From positions 1-41,735 of the forward strand of contig CAKQBK010000011.1 of NCBI GenBank assembly GCA_934216155.1: a stretch of 41,735 bases of DNA, written 5' to 3'. Numbering within the stretch: position 1 is the stretch's first letter; each line of letters begins with the position of its first letter. This DNA comes from an uncultured Dialister sp. (lineage in GTDB: Bacteria; Bacillota; Negativicutes; Veillonellales; Dialisteraceae). Both the position numbers and the translations under genes were made by a program. The notes under the pieces were generated by a model. The model searched no databases and had not been told where the DNA came from. It saw only the letters and a list, made by a program, of their open reading frames with translations. This document shows, one piece after another, positions 7,316-15,913 of this stretch.

Positions 7316-8269
7316 TTACAGTGTCAGTGCTCTAGCGAAGTGTTCTTTCAGCACCTGAATAGAAGCTTCGAATTCTTTCTGTTCTTCTTCGGTGAGGTGG
7401 AGTTCGAGGATGTCTTCTACGCCGTCTTTGCCGATTTTAACCGGAACAGAGGCGAAGCTGTCTTTGACGCCGTAGGGGCCATCCAGGTAGACCGAGACGG
7501 GGAGAACTTTGTGTTCGTTGTGATAAATGGCACGAACCAGTTCAGCGGTGGCAGAGGTGACGCCAAATTCGGTGCAGCCTTTGGTGGTATTTTCCACATA
7601 GCCTTCGCGGTGAACTTTTTCCAAAATGACATCTTTCGGATCCATTTTGTACAGGTCCGGTTTTTCAGCCAACAGTTCGTCCAATTTCTTGCCAGCGACG
7701 GTGACATGGCTCCAAGGAATCATGCTGGAATCGCCGTGTTCGCCTAAGAGGTAAGCGGTGAGGGAACGACGGTTGATTTTCAGCTGGTCAGACAGCTGGT
7801 ACTGCAGACGAGCGGAGTCCAGCGCGGTGCCGGAGCCGATGATTTTATTCTTTGGCCAATCCAGTTTGTACTGGATGTATTCGGCGATGATGTCGCACGG
7901 ATTGGAAATAGAAATAATAATGCCGTCGAAACCGGATTTTTCAATCAGCGGCAGGAATTCTTTGGTGGTAGCGATGCCGCCGTCCATCATGTCCAGACGG
8001 GTCTGTCCCGGCAGACGCGGCTTGCCGGACGCATTGATGATGATATCTGCATCTTTCATATCGGCTACGGTACCAGCGTAGGCTTCGAAATGATGAGGCT
8101 GGTAGCTGACGGCGTCCATCAGGTCCAAAGATTCGCCGACCGCTTTGTCATTGTTGGTATCGTAAAATACCACTTCATCAGCCAGTCCCTGTACAGCCAG
8201 CTGCAGTCCCAGGTGGGAGCCTACATTGCCCGCACCGATAATTCCGATTTTTCTTGTTTTAATTGCCAT
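7316..8269 (-). CDS. L-lactate/malate dehydrogenase family 2-hydroxyacid dehydrogenase
   Basis: 317 aa. The N-terminal NAD-binding motif IGAGNVG (residues 11-17) and an acidic residue after the second strand (FYD) indicate NAD use. Catalytic elements are visible: Arg91, Asp151 and Arg154 in LDSAR, and His178 in GEHGDS. At the classic specificity position (KPR, residue 85), where lactate dehydrogenases usually have Gln, this enzyme has Arg as in malate dehydrogenases. The other loops resemble lactate dehydrogenase. I therefore call the family but not the substrate. Reaction: NAD-linked interconversion of an L-2-hydroxyacid and its 2-oxoacid. Start supported by AAGGAG before the ATG on the minus strand; single-gene unit with terminator. 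Confidence 0.9.
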   Translation of the reverse strand: MAIKTRKIGIIGAGNVGSHLGLQLAVQGLADEVVFYDTNNDKAVGESLDLMDAVSYQPHHFEAYAGTVADMKDADIIINASGKPRLPGQTRLDMMDGGIATTKEFLPLIEKSGFDGIIISISNPCDIIAEYIQYKLDWPKNKIIGSGTALDSARLQYQLSDQLKINRRSLTAYLLGEHGDSSMIPWSHVTVAGKKLDELLAEKPDLYKMDPKDVILEKVHREGYVENTTKGCTEFGVTSATAELVRAIYHNEHKVLPVSVYLDGPYGVKDSFASVPVKIGKDGVEDILELHLTEEEQKEFEASIQVLKEHFARALTL

Positions 8270-8413
8270 ATGTCTTCCACACTCCTTAACTACTATGTCA
8301 TGGCGAAATAAATCGACTAAAAGTCATTGAATTATCTATTTCTAAGATAATTATTAGTTATTATACTACGTATTTTATAAAATGGGAATGGGGGAGAAAT
8401 TATATCGCGAATT

Positions 8414-8422
8414 TGGTACAAT
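8414..8422 (+). promoter_or_regulatory. Possible extended -10 promoter of the third EamA gene
   Basis: TGGTACAAT, an extended -10 (TGnTACAAT), with no good -35. If used, the heptad palindrome at 8447-8582 would be in the mRNA leader. Confidence 0.45.
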
Positions 8423-8446
8423 AAGAAGATATATGAAGTGGATTGG

Positions 8447-8582
8447 TGGGTTGGTGACTAGTGACTGGTGACTAGTAGCTAGGGATTAGTAACTAGGCCC
8501 TAGGAATTAGGAAATATGTGGTTCTGACCATAGCGGCATGACTCAAAAATCCCAGTCACCAGTCACGAGTCACCAGTCACCA
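8447..8582. repeat. Heptad palindrome (AGTCACC and CTAGGGATTAG types)
   Basis: Left GGTGACTAGTGACTGGTGAC followed by TAGGGATTAG units (8450-8513); right CCCAGTCACCAGTCACGAGT (8551-8581). With the promoter region this accounts for the 362-base gap between the dehydrogenase and the transporter. Confidence 0.85.
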
Positions 8583-8631
8583 TAATTCATTACAATGCGA
8601 GACAGGCGGCAAGTTACAAAAAGGAGCATCT

Positions 8632-9504
8632 ATGAAAGAAGAATCTAATAAAGCCAGATTGCAATTTTTATTAACCATGATGATTTTCGGGACCTTAGGC
8701 ATTTTTGTGCGCTACGTGGAATTGCCTTCTACGGTGATCGCTGAAGCCAGAGGGCTGATCGGGACCGCGTTTTTGCTATTGGTGGTGAAGTTGAGCCGTT
8801 CTTCCTTATCCAAGGAAGCCATTCGCAGAAATTTGAAAGTTCTTTTCTTTTCCGGTGCGGCCATTGGGGTGAACTGGATTCTTCTCTTTGAATCTTACCG
8901 CTATACCACCGTTTCCACGGCGACATTGTCTTATTACATGGCTCCTGTTTTCGTGATTCTGGCGTCTCCTTTGGTGGTGAAAGAGAAACTGACCGTGTTG
9001 AAAAGCCTTTGCGTGGCAGCGGCTTTTGCGGGGATGATTCTGATTTCTGGCGTACTGACCGAACCGGGAGAAGGGGTCACCACCTATGGCATTCTGTTGG
9101 GCCTGGGGGCTGCGGCGTTCTATGCGGCGGTGATGCTGCTCAATCAATTCCTAAAAGATATCAGCGCCTATGATATGACCATCATGCAGCTGGGTATGGC
9201 CAGCTTGGTACTGCTTCCGTACACGCTTCTCATGGAACCGATTTCCTCTTTGACCTTCTCTATGACAACTACCATTTTCCTTCTCATCGTGGGAATCGTC
9301 CATACCGGCGTCACCTATACGCTCTATTTCGGCAGTATGCACTACCTGAAAGCCCAGACCGCAGCGATTTTCAGCTATATGGATCCCATTGTGGCAATCA
9401 TCCTCTCCGCCTTCTGGCTTCATGAGCCTATGGGGACAGCACAAATCATCGGGGCCGTGCTGATATTGGCATCGACGCTGCTTAGTTCGTTGAAGGGAGG
9501 CTAG
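8632..9504 (+). CDS. EamA/DMT-family transporter (third)
   Basis: 290 aa, start preceded by AAAAAGGAG. Ten membrane segments in two EamA halves (FLLTMMIFGTLGIFVRYV at the start; second EamA half ending LHEPMGTAQIIGAVLILAST). It is more distant from the two tandem paralogues upstream than they are from each other, and carries the more standard EamA end motif Y..PI...I.....L.E. Inner-membrane metabolite transporter; substrate unknown. Confidence 0.9.
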   Translation: MKEESNKARLQFLLTMMIFGTLGIFVRYVELPSTVIAEARGLIGTAFLLLVVKLSRSSLSKEAIRRNLKVLFFSGAAIGVNWILLFESYRYTTVSTATLSYYMAPVFVILASPLVVKEKLTVLKSLCVAAAFAGMILISGVLTEPGEGVTTYGILLGLGAAAFYAAVMLLNQFLKDISAYDMTIMQLGMASLVLLPYTLLMEPISSLTFSMTTTIFLLIVGIVHTGVTYTLYFGSMHYLKAQTAAIFSYMDPIVAIILSAFWLHEPMGTAQIIGAVLILASTLLSSLKGG

Positions 9505-9519
9505 GGGATACGGTTAGCA

Positions 9520-9732
9520 AAATTTGAGATGATTCCTTTATCGATAAAGGTTGCTCAGGTTACTAAGGGTTCTCAAGTTTCTCAGGTTTCTCGAATGAGG
9601 GGAGGACGCTATCGTTTGTAGGCACATTCGGAGAACTTGAGCCGCCTAAGTAACCTGAGAAACTTGAGTAACTTGTAATACGAATGGAATCATCGCTACT
9701 AACGCAAATCCTTAACCTAACAGCATTCCCAA
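9520..9732. repeat. 9-bp-unit fold-back element
   Basis: Outer arms GATGATTCC and GGAATCATCGC, left units GGTTGCTCAGGTTACTAAGG, centre TCGAATGAGG...CACATTCGGAG, right units AACCTGAGAAACTTGAG, end arm ACTAACGCAAATCCTTAACC. Confidence 0.9.
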
Positions 9733-9801
9733 TCCCTAGGGCCTAGCTACTAATCCCTATCTCCTATTTCCAAGTCACCAGTCACGAGTCACCAGTCACC
9801 A
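9733..9801. repeat. Heptad arrays upstream of the tRNA operon
   Basis: AATCCCTAGGGCCTAGCTAC units, then five AGTCACC/AGTCACG heptads ending 25 nt before the tRNA promoter -35. Confidence 0.8.
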
Positions 9802-9826
9802 ATTTAAAAAACTTTTCAAAAAGTGC

Positions 9827-9855
9827 TTGACAAAAGTGGCAATCCTGGGTATACT
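9827..9855 (+). promoter_or_regulatory. Promoter of the tRNA operon
   Basis: -35 TTGACA (9827-9832), 17-bp spacer, -10 TATACT (9850-9855), 20 nt before the first tRNA. Confidence 0.9.
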
Positions 9856-9875
9856 ATTACTCGTAACTTACGTGC

Positions 9876-9952
9876 GGCCCGGTGGTGTAGTGGTCTAACA
9901 TGCCGCCCTGTCACGGCGGAGATCGTCAGTTCAAATCTGATCCGGGTCGCCA
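9876..9952 (+). tRNA. tRNA-Asp (anticodon GTC)
   Basis: 77 nt. Acceptor GGCCCGG with CCGGGTC, anticodon stem CCGCC/GGCGG with loop CTGTCAC, encoded CCA. Confidence 0.97.
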
Positions 9953-9954
9953 GC

Positions 9955-10029
9955 GCGGAAGTAGCTCAGTGGTAGAGCACAACCTTGCCAAGGTTGGGGT
10001 CGCGGGTTCGAGTCCCGTTTTCCGCTCCA
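9955..10029 (+). tRNA. tRNA-Gly (anticodon GCC)
   Basis: 75 nt. Acceptor GCGGAAG with TTTCCGC, anticodon stem CAACC/GGTTG with loop TTGCCAA, encoded CCA. Two nt after tRNA-Asp. Confidence 0.97.
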
Positions 10030-10032
10030 TAT

Positions 10033-10106
10033 GGCGGCATAGCCAAGCGGTAAGGCAGAGGTCTGCAAAACCTTTATCCCCAGTTCGATTCTGGGTGCCG
10101 CCTCCA
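10033..10106 (+). tRNA. tRNA-Cys (anticodon GCA)
   Basis: 74 nt. Acceptor GGCGGCA with TGCCGCC, anticodon loop CTGCAAA, encoded CCA. Confidence 0.97.
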
Positions 10107-10138
10107 TATGTATTTTATTTGACAATTGATATATACCT

Positions 10139-10227
10139 GCCGGGGTGGCGGAACTGGCAGACGCAAGGGACTTAAAATCCCTCGAATCGTGAGATTCGTA
10201 CCGGTTCGATTCCGGTCCTCGGCACCA
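10139..10227 (+). tRNA. tRNA-Leu (anticodon TAA)
   Basis: 89 nt with a long variable arm (class II). Acceptor GCCGGGG with CCTCGGC, anticodon stem AGGGA/TCCCT with loop CTTAAAA, encoded CCA. Confidence 0.97.
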
Positions 10228-10240
10228 ATCAGAAATGTGA

Positions 10241-10266
10241 GCCGGAGCATATGCTCCGGCTTTTTT
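10241..10266 (+). terminator. Terminator of the tRNA operon
   Basis: Perfect palindrome GCCGGAGCAT/ATGCTCCGGC (10241-10260) followed by six T. Confidence 0.97.
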
Positions 10267-10279
10267 GGTATTTCTATGA

Positions 10280-10387
10280 TGGTGACTCGTGACTAGGGAT
10301 GGCAATTAGTTGGTAGGGGCCCAAAAACTAACAACTAACAACCAACAACAGAGCGTTTACCAGTCACCAGTCACCAACGACCAACAA
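10280..10387. repeat. Heptad palindrome before ybaK
   Basis: GGTGACTCGTGACTAGGGAT on the left, AACTAACAACTAACAACCAA in the middle, CCAGTCACCAGTCACCAACG on the right. The array ends about 13 nt before the start codon and abuts the Shine-Dalgarno. Confidence 0.8.
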
Positions 10388-10399
10388 AGGAGAAAGAAC

Positions 10400-10885
10400 A
10401 TGTCAAAGAAAGAAAAAAAGACCAATGTGATGCGTATCCTGGATAAAGAAAAAATTCATTATGAAACCAAGTCCTATGATTACGATGAAGACAATCTCTC
10501 TGGGGTTCATGCAGCAGAAGAATTGGGCTATGACCCAGATATGGTATTCAAAACCATTGTGACCAAAGGGGATAAAACCGGTCCGGTGGTATTTTGCTTG
10601 CCTTCTGAAAAAGAAATCGATCTCAAAGCAGCAGCGCGGGTCAGTGGCAATAAAAGCGTAGAAATGATTCATGTGAAAGAATTGCCGGGACTGACTGGAT
10701 ACCTTCGTGGGGGATGTTCTCCTATCGGTATGAAAAAAGAATTTCCTACCTTTATCGATGAAAGCTGCCACAACCACGAAGCCATCAGCATCAGCGCGGG
10801 ACAGCGAGGTAGACAAGTAGTGCTCGCACCGGATGATTTATTGCACCTTATTGGAGCAAAGACTGCTGATTTGACACAGAAATAA
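10400..10885 (+). CDS. ybaK: YbaK/EbsC-family Cys-tRNA(Pro) deacylase
   Basis: 161 aa. Start at 10400 because AAAGGAG precedes it; the frame is open 30 codons further upstream but only through repeat DNA. The family hydrolyses Cys wrongly attached to tRNA-Pro in the cytoplasm. Visible family features: N-terminal NVMRILDKEKIHYETKSY, the Lys-containing strand MVFKTIVTK, KEIDLKAAARVSG, then GGCSPIGMKK and a final AGQRGRQVVLAPDDL. Length matches the family (about 155-165 aa). Its place after a tRNA operon suits the role but may be coincidence. It has its own terminator. Confidence 0.93.
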   Translation: MSKKEKKTNVMRILDKEKIHYETKSYDYDEDNLSGVHAAEELGYDPDMVFKTIVTKGDKTGPVVFCLPSEKEIDLKAAARVSGNKSVEMIHVKELPGLTGYLRGGCSPIGMKKEFPTFIDESCHNHEAISISAGQRGRQVVLAPDDLLHLIGAKTADLTQK

Positions 10886-10896
10886 TAGGGGAGAGG

Positions 10897-10930
10897 AAAA
10901 AAGACCGCAGAGCGTATCTACGGTCTTTTT
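10897..10930 (+). terminator. Terminator of ybaK
   Basis: AAAAAAGACCG pairs with CGGTCTTTTT across an 18-nt interior. Confidence 0.88.
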
Positions 10931-10966
10931 GTGTACGTTGTTGTTAGTTGTTAGTTGTTGGTTTAC

Positions 10967-11645
10967 GTGCCGAGTTCTTTTGTTGACAACTCGTCGATAT
11001 AAAAGTGGCAATGGTTTAGGGTTTATATAATAACTGAAACTTCCCACCTTGGAAATACCAGTTTGCATTGATAGAATCTATCGTCAAGCGGTATTAAATA
11101 TCAATGATAGGTCCGTAGGACATCAGTTTCTTCGAGTCATACTTTTGTTTAGAAAAGCGGTATTATCTCTGTACCGTCATTTCGACCGGTCGTATTCGTG
11201 CGAACTGAAACATATGATATGAAATTGGATATGTCGGAGAGCGGAGAAATCTCAAAGCACTAGCGGTAAGGGCTTTCTGATTCAAATCATAATGGTGAGA
11301 CAAGATTTTGAGAGAAGCGAGAAACGCAGCTCTATCGAGCTACTATGATATGTGTCAGCTAGCCCTTCCCTCTAGTGCTGATAGATTTCTCCACTCTCCG
11401 ACACATCCAGTTTCATTACTACTACATCATCAAGCACTAATGCAACCGGTCGAAATGACGTTATGGTGAAACCTTCAGAGTCTATGAGTATATAAATGGA
11501 TTAGCAATTGGCTTTAGATGCTACTTAAGACTAGCGTGTATCGCTATAAAATGATATTTCTAAGGTGGGAAGTTTGAATAATAACCCTTAAACCGTAAAC
11601 CAATGAGGATTTGCTTTTGCGCGGATTGTATCAAAAGAACTCGGA
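10967..11645. repeat. Nested palindrome of about 680 bp
   Basis: Outer arms: CGAGTTCTTTT... and ATGGTTTAGGGTTTATATAA...AACTTCCCACCTT (to about 11053) answered by AAGGTGGGAAGTT (about 11562) ...AACCGTAAACCA and AAAAGAACTCGG (to 11644). Inner arms: GTCATTTCGACCGGT (about 11178) with ACCGGTCGAAATGACG (about 11447), and TGTCGGAGAGCGGAGAAATC (about 11232) with GATTTCTCCACTCTCCGACA (about 11385). No convincing gene lies inside. Confidence 0.85.
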
Positions 11646-11676
11646 GTATAAACCAACAACCAACAGCAGACAACCA

Positions 11677-11727
11677 ATAAAAAAACTCGCAAGAGATATC
11701 GAAGTGATATTTCTTGCGAGTTTTTTC
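11677..11727 (-). terminator. Bidirectional hairpin, terminator of nifJ
   Basis: AAAAAACTCGCAAGA and TCTTGCGAGTTTTTT pair with T runs on both strands. It lies downstream of the nifJ stop on the minus strand. Confidence 0.85.
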
Positions 11728-11730
11728 TTG

Positions 11731-11834
11731 TCAGCTGTTAACCGCCAACCGTCAACTGTTAACCGTAAACAGTCAACCGTTAACCGTAAACAGTCAACCG
11801 TTAACCGTAAACAGTCAACCGTTAACCGTAAACT
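11731..11834. repeat. AACCGTC heptads with a 21-bp tandem repeat
   Basis: AACCGTC/AACTGTT heptads, of which three in a row have become a perfect 21-bp unit (GTAAACAGTCAACCGTTAACC) repeated at 11765-11785, 11786-11806 and 11807-11827, with a partial fourth copy running almost to the nifJ stop codon at 11838. Confidence 0.95.
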
Positions 11835-11837
11835 AAA

Positions 11838-14800
11838 CTATTTCTTTTCAGCCAGTTCCATGTCGTAGGATTTCTGGATGCGGACGTAGTTTTCACGGCG
11901 TTGTTTAGCATCTCTTTCAGTCTTTTCAAAGAGTTCTTCTGCTTTGTCTGGGAAGAGTTTGGCCAGGGATGCGAAGCGAACTTCACCCATGAGGTATTCA
12001 CGGAAGTTGCCTTTTGGTTCGCGGCTATCCAGGTGGAATGGGTTTTTGCCCTGTTCCAGAAGCTGCGGGTTGTAGCGCCAGTTGCACCAGTAACCACATT
12101 CCACAGCTCGTTTTTCTTCTTCAGAAGATTTGCCCATGCCGGCTTTGAGGCCGTGGTTGATGCATGGTGCGTAAGCGATGATGAGGGATGGTCCCGGATA
12201 GGCTTCTGCTTCGCTGATGGCTTTGAATGCCTGGTTCATATCAGCACCGAGAGCGATCTGTGCTACGTAGATGTAACCGTAGGAAACGGCGATCATGCCC
12301 AGGTCTTTCTTCTTGGTCTTTTTGCCAGAAGCTGCAAATTTAGCGATAGCAGCAGCTGGGGTGGACTTGGAGGACTGTCCGCCGGTGTTGGAGTATACTT
12401 CGGTATCCAGTACCAGAACGTTCACATCTTCACCGGAAGCGAGAACCTGGTCGAGACCGCCAAAGCCGATATCGTAAGCCCAGCCGTCGCCGCCGAAGAT
12501 CCACTGGGATTTCTTGACGAAGTGGTCTTTCAGGTCCAGCAGTTCCTGGTATTCTGGGTGAGCTGCTACGGCAGCGGTGAGGGTAGCGTCCAAAGCGTCA
12601 GCTCTGTCTCTGGTGCCTTCGCCGATGTCTTTCTTAGCCAGCCATTCTTCCATGGCGGTCTTGACATCCCCTTCTGCAGCTGGGAGGAGGGCTTCCAGCT
12701 TTTCGGTGAGGCGGCTTCTCAGTTTGGCTTCGCCCAGGTGCATGCCCAGGCCGTATTCAGCGTTATCTTCAAAGAGGGAGTTAGCCCAAGCCGGTCCCTG
12801 GCCTTTGCTGTTCTTGGTGTATGGCATAGATGGAGCGCTGGCGCCGTAAATGGAGGAGCAGCCTGTAGCGTTGGAAATCATCATGCGGTCGCCGAAGAGG
12901 CGGGTTACCATATTGATGTATGGGGTTTCGCCGCAACCAGCGCAAGCACCGGAGAATTCAAAGTAGGTTGGTTCGAACATAGCGCTTCTGAGGTTTTTCT
13001 TGCCCATCGGGTTCGGTCTAGCCGGCAGGCTCTTTGCATAGTCCCACAGATTCTGTTTCGGAAGTTCGGTTTCTGCTGGTTTCATCACCAGGGCTTTCTT
13101 CGGAGCCGGGCAGGTATTAGCGCAGATGCCGCAGCCGTAGCAGTCTTCTGGATCTACTACGATGCGGTATTTCAAGCCTTTTACTGGGCCTCTGAAGTCT
13201 TTCACAATGAAGCCTTCTGGCGCATTGGCTGCTTCGTCTTCAGTTACCAGGAATGGACGGATGGCTGCATGGGGGCAAACGACGCCGCACTGGTTACAGC
13301 CGATACAGTTTTCTGGAATCCATTCAGGAATCATGATGGCAGCAGATGGACGTTCATATTTAGAAGTGCCGGACGGGAAGGTGCCATCTTCAATGCCTTT
13401 GAAAGTAGAAACAGGGAGATCGTCCCCTTCCTGGCGGTTCATGACGTCGCAGACGTTTTTTACAAAGTCTGGGCGAGCCACTCTGGCAATGGAGCCACCG
13501 GTGGTTGCGTGTTCCCATTCTGCTGGGATTTCCACTTCTTCGATACCGGTCATGCCTGCATCGACAGCGGCGTTGTTCATGTCTACCACGTTCTGGCCTT
13601 TTCTGCCGTAGGAGGCTTCGTTGGCATCTTTCAGGTATTTCACTGCATCTGCATCAGGAATGATGTGGGTCAGATGGAAGAAAGCGGACTGCATAATCAT
13701 ATTGATACGACCGCCAAGGCCGATGTTCTTGGCAATTTCAAAAGCATCGATGATGTAGAATTTGGCTTTGAGAGCCGCCAGTTTGCGTTTCATCGCAGCC
13801 GGGAGCACTTTGTCTAGGTCTTCTTTTCTCCATGGGGAGTTCAGAAGGAAAATGCCGCCTGGCTTGAAGCCACGAAGCAGGTCGTATTTATAAATGTAGG
13901 ACGGACGGTGGCAGGCGATGTAGTCTGCTTTACGAATCAGGTATGGTTTTCTGATCGGGTCCGGTCCGAAGCGAAGGTGGGAAATAGTGACGCCGCCGGA
14001 TTTCTTGGAGTCATAAGCGAAATAGCCCTGGGCATAGAGGTCGGTGTGGTCACCGATGATTTTGATGGCGCTCTTGTTCGCACCAACGGTGCCGTCGGAA
14101 CCGAAGCCCCAGAATTTGCAGGAAACCAGTTTGCTTGGTACTTCCGGTACCGGAACGGGAGCCAGAGACAGGTTGGTCACATCATCTTTAATGGACAGGG
14201 TGAAGTTGTGACGTGGTGTTTCTTCCTTCAGATGTTCATATACAGCCATGATATCTTCCGGAATCACGTCTTTGGAACCTAAGCCGTAGCGACCGCCGCA
14301 TACTTTGATGGCACGGCCGGAGGAAGCGATGGCAGATACCACATCCAGATAGAGTGGTTCGCCGATAGCGCCTGGTTCACGGGTGCGGTCCAGTACAGCG
14401 ATTTTCTTGACTGTAGCAGGAATCTGGTCCAGGAAATGTTTCACAGAGAATGGACGATAGAGGTGAACGTTCAGGACACCTACTTTTTCGCCATGGGTAT
14501 TGAGAGCGTCAGTGACATCTTTGCAGATATCAGTGACAGAACCGATGGCAATGACGATGCGGTCAGCATCGGGCGCACCATAGTAGTCAAAGAGGTGGTA
14601 GCTTCTGCCAGTGATTTCAGAAATTTTATCCATGTAACCCTGGACAATATCCGGAAGGGCATTGTAGAAGGGGTTCGCTGCTTCGCAGTGCTGGAAATAT
14701 ACATCTGGGTTTTCAGCGGTGCCGCGAATAACTGGATGGTCTGGGTTCAATGCTCTGGCTCTGAATTCTGCCAGTGCTTTCTGGTCAATCAGAGGAGCCA

Positions 14801-15368
14801 GTTCGTCATAGTCCAGTACTTCTACTTTCTGAATTTCATGGCTGGTACGGAAGCCATCGAAGAAATTGATGAAAGGAACGCGTCCTTTGATAGCTGCCAA
14901 GTGAGCAATACCAGCCAGGTCCATGATTTCCTGCGCGTTGGCTTCGGCCAGCATAGCACAGCCGGTGGCTCTAGCGCTCATCACGTCCTGGTGGTCGCCG
15001 AAAATGGACAGTGCATGGTTTGCCAGAGCACGAGCAGCGATGTGGAAAACGCCCGGAAGCAGTTCGCCAGCGACTTTGTACATGTTTGGAACCATGAGGA
15101 GCATCCCTTGGGATGCGGTATAGGTGGTGGTCAGAGCACCGCTCTGCAGGGAACCATGGAAAGCACCTGCAGCACCGCCTTCGGCCTGCATTTCGACAAC
15201 GTGTACGGTGTCACCGAAAATATTTTTCTTACCGTGGGCGGACCATTCATCCACTTCTTCCGCCATCGGAGAAGATGGGGTGATCGGATAAATGGCAGCG
15301 ACTTCTGTGAATGCGTAGGAAATATACGCAGCGGCTGTATTGCCATCCATTGTTTTTACTTTTCTCAC
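11838..15368 (-). CDS. nifJ: Pyruvate:ferredoxin (flavodoxin) oxidoreductase
   Basis: 1176 aa, the usual length of the single-chain enzyme. It oxidises pyruvate with CoA to acetyl-CoA and CO2 and reduces ferredoxin, the central step of anaerobic fermentation. In order: N-terminal pyruvate-binding domain (YPITPSSPMAE, residues about 20-30), CoA-binding middle domain, a two-cluster ferredoxin domain with CIGCNQCGVVCP near residue 688 and CYGCGICANTCP near 741, then the C-terminal TPP domain with CAGCGET near 808, GDGWAYDIGFGG near 958 and SNTGGQSS. A further Cys lies in the C-terminal part, as in this family. An AGGAGTGTTAATC ribosome site precedes the ATG. Transcribed alone. Confidence 0.98.
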   Translation of the reverse strand: MRKVKTMDGNTAAAYISYAFTEVAAIYPITPSSPMAEEVDEWSAHGKKNIFGDTVHVVEMQAEGGAAGAFHGSLQSGALTTTYTASQGMLLMVPNMYKVAGELLPGVFHIAARALANHALSIFGDHQDVMSARATGCAMLAEANAQEIMDLAGIAHLAAIKGRVPFINFFDGFRTSHEIQKVEVLDYDELAPLIDQKALAEFRARALNPDHPVIRGTAENPDVYFQHCEAANPFYNALPDIVQGYMDKISEITGRSYHLFDYYGAPDADRIVIAIGSVTDICKDVTDALNTHGEKVGVLNVHLYRPFSVKHFLDQIPATVKKIAVLDRTREPGAIGEPLYLDVVSAIASSGRAIKVCGGRYGLGSKDVIPEDIMAVYEHLKEETPRHNFTLSIKDDVTNLSLAPVPVPEVPSKLVSCKFWGFGSDGTVGANKSAIKIIGDHTDLYAQGYFAYDSKKSGGVTISHLRFGPDPIRKPYLIRKADYIACHRPSYIYKYDLLRGFKPGGIFLLNSPWRKEDLDKVLPAAMKRKLAALKAKFYIIDAFEIAKNIGLGGRINMIMQSAFFHLTHIIPDADAVKYLKDANEASYGRKGQNVVDMNNAAVDAGMTGIEEVEIPAEWEHATTGGSIARVARPDFVKNVCDVMNRQEGDDLPVSTFKGIEDGTFPSGTSKYERPSAAIMIPEWIPENCIGCNQCGVVCPHAAIRPFLVTEDEAANAPEGFIVKDFRGPVKGLKYRIVVDPEDCYGCGICANTCPAPKKALVMKPAETELPKQNLWDYAKSLPARPNPMGKKNLRSAMFEPTYFEFSGACAGCGETPYINMVTRLFGDRMMISNATGCSSIYGASAPSMPYTKNSKGQGPAWANSLFEDNAEYGLGMHLGEAKLRSRLTEKLEALLPAAEGDVKTAMEEWLAKKDIGEGTRDRADALDATLTAAVAAHPEYQELLDLKDHFVKKSQWIFGGDGWAYDIGFGGLDQVLASGEDVNVLVLDTEVYSNTGGQSSKSTPAAAIAKFAASGKKTKKKDLGMIAVSYGYIYVAQIALGADMNQAFKAISEAEAYPGPSLIIAYAPCINHGLKAGMGKSSEEEKRAVECGYWCNWRYNPQLLEQGKNPFHLDSREPKGNFREYLMGEVRFASLAKLFPDKAEELFEKTERDAKQRRENYVRIQKSYDMELAEKK

Positions 15369-15417
15369 AGATTAACACTCCTTTTTTGTAAAATAGCAGG
15401 GGAAAGAGGGCCATGCT

Positions 15418-15635
15418 ATCAAGTTAAGCGGAACATAGGATGATTTCTTCTGTGTAAGGTTTCTCAGGTTGCTCAGGATTCTCAAGTTTCTCAGGTTTCC
15501 CGAATGAGATGATGACCCTAGCGTTTATCAGCACATTCGAGAACCCTCAGAACCTTTAGAACCCTTAGAACCTTTAGCACCTTGTAACTACTGCAGAAGG
15601 CATACCTATTGTTTCCAATTTTAGCTTAATGACAT
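15418..15635. repeat. 9-bp-unit fold-back element upstream of nifJ
   Basis: Outer arm CAAGTTAAGCGGAACATAGGATGATTTC, left units GGTTTCTCAGGTTGCTCAGG, centre CCCGAATGAG...CACATTCGAG, right units AACCCTCAGAACCTTTAG. It lies 50-270 nt upstream of the nifJ start and so is probably in its promoter or leader region. Confidence 0.9.
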
Positions 15636-15844
15636 ACTACCTAATAGGGAAATAGGAGTTCTTTGTTTTCGCTATTTCTCTTTTTAACGCTCTTTCTCTT
15701 GCAGAATCGCTGGGAATTATGTACAATGTAATTATGACAAATATGCATAGTTAATTCTATGGAATTCATCTTTTAGTCATACATGCCAGCTGTGTTCTTT
15801 TAGACACATCTATATTATAGAGGAAAGAAGGATTTTATACAAGA

Positions 15845-15900
15845 ACTGGAACTTGTAAGAGATGGGGAAGTCTCTTGCGAGGTGGTACCGCTTGTGGCAG
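15845..15900 (+). promoter_or_regulatory. Orphan T-box-like core (probable remnant)
   Basis: GAGGTGGTACCGC (15879-15891) matches the T-box core, preceded by a small hairpin (AGAGATGGGGAAGTCTCT). No stem I with specifier is recognisable, and the terminator half is absent: a 9-bp-unit element begins about 15915. The nearest downstream gene is lysR at 16245. Confidence 0.5.
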
Positions 15901-15913
15901 TTGGTGCAATTGA

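Noticed and set aside
7262..7747. 161-codon plus-strand frame opposite the dehydrogenase
   Set aside because: It begins in the terminator and is antisense to a complete catalytic domain.
9900..10305. Open frames on both strands over the tRNA operon
   Set aside because: They translate tRNA genes; a common artefact.
11611..11868. 85-codon plus-strand frame with repeated TVNRKQS
   Set aside because: It is a translation of the 21-bp heptad repeat and the nifJ terminator.
11901..13817. 638-codon plus-strand open frame
   Set aside because: It lies antisense to nifJ, whose product is complete and unmistakable; the frame is a by-product of codon bias and has no ribosome site or recognisable product.
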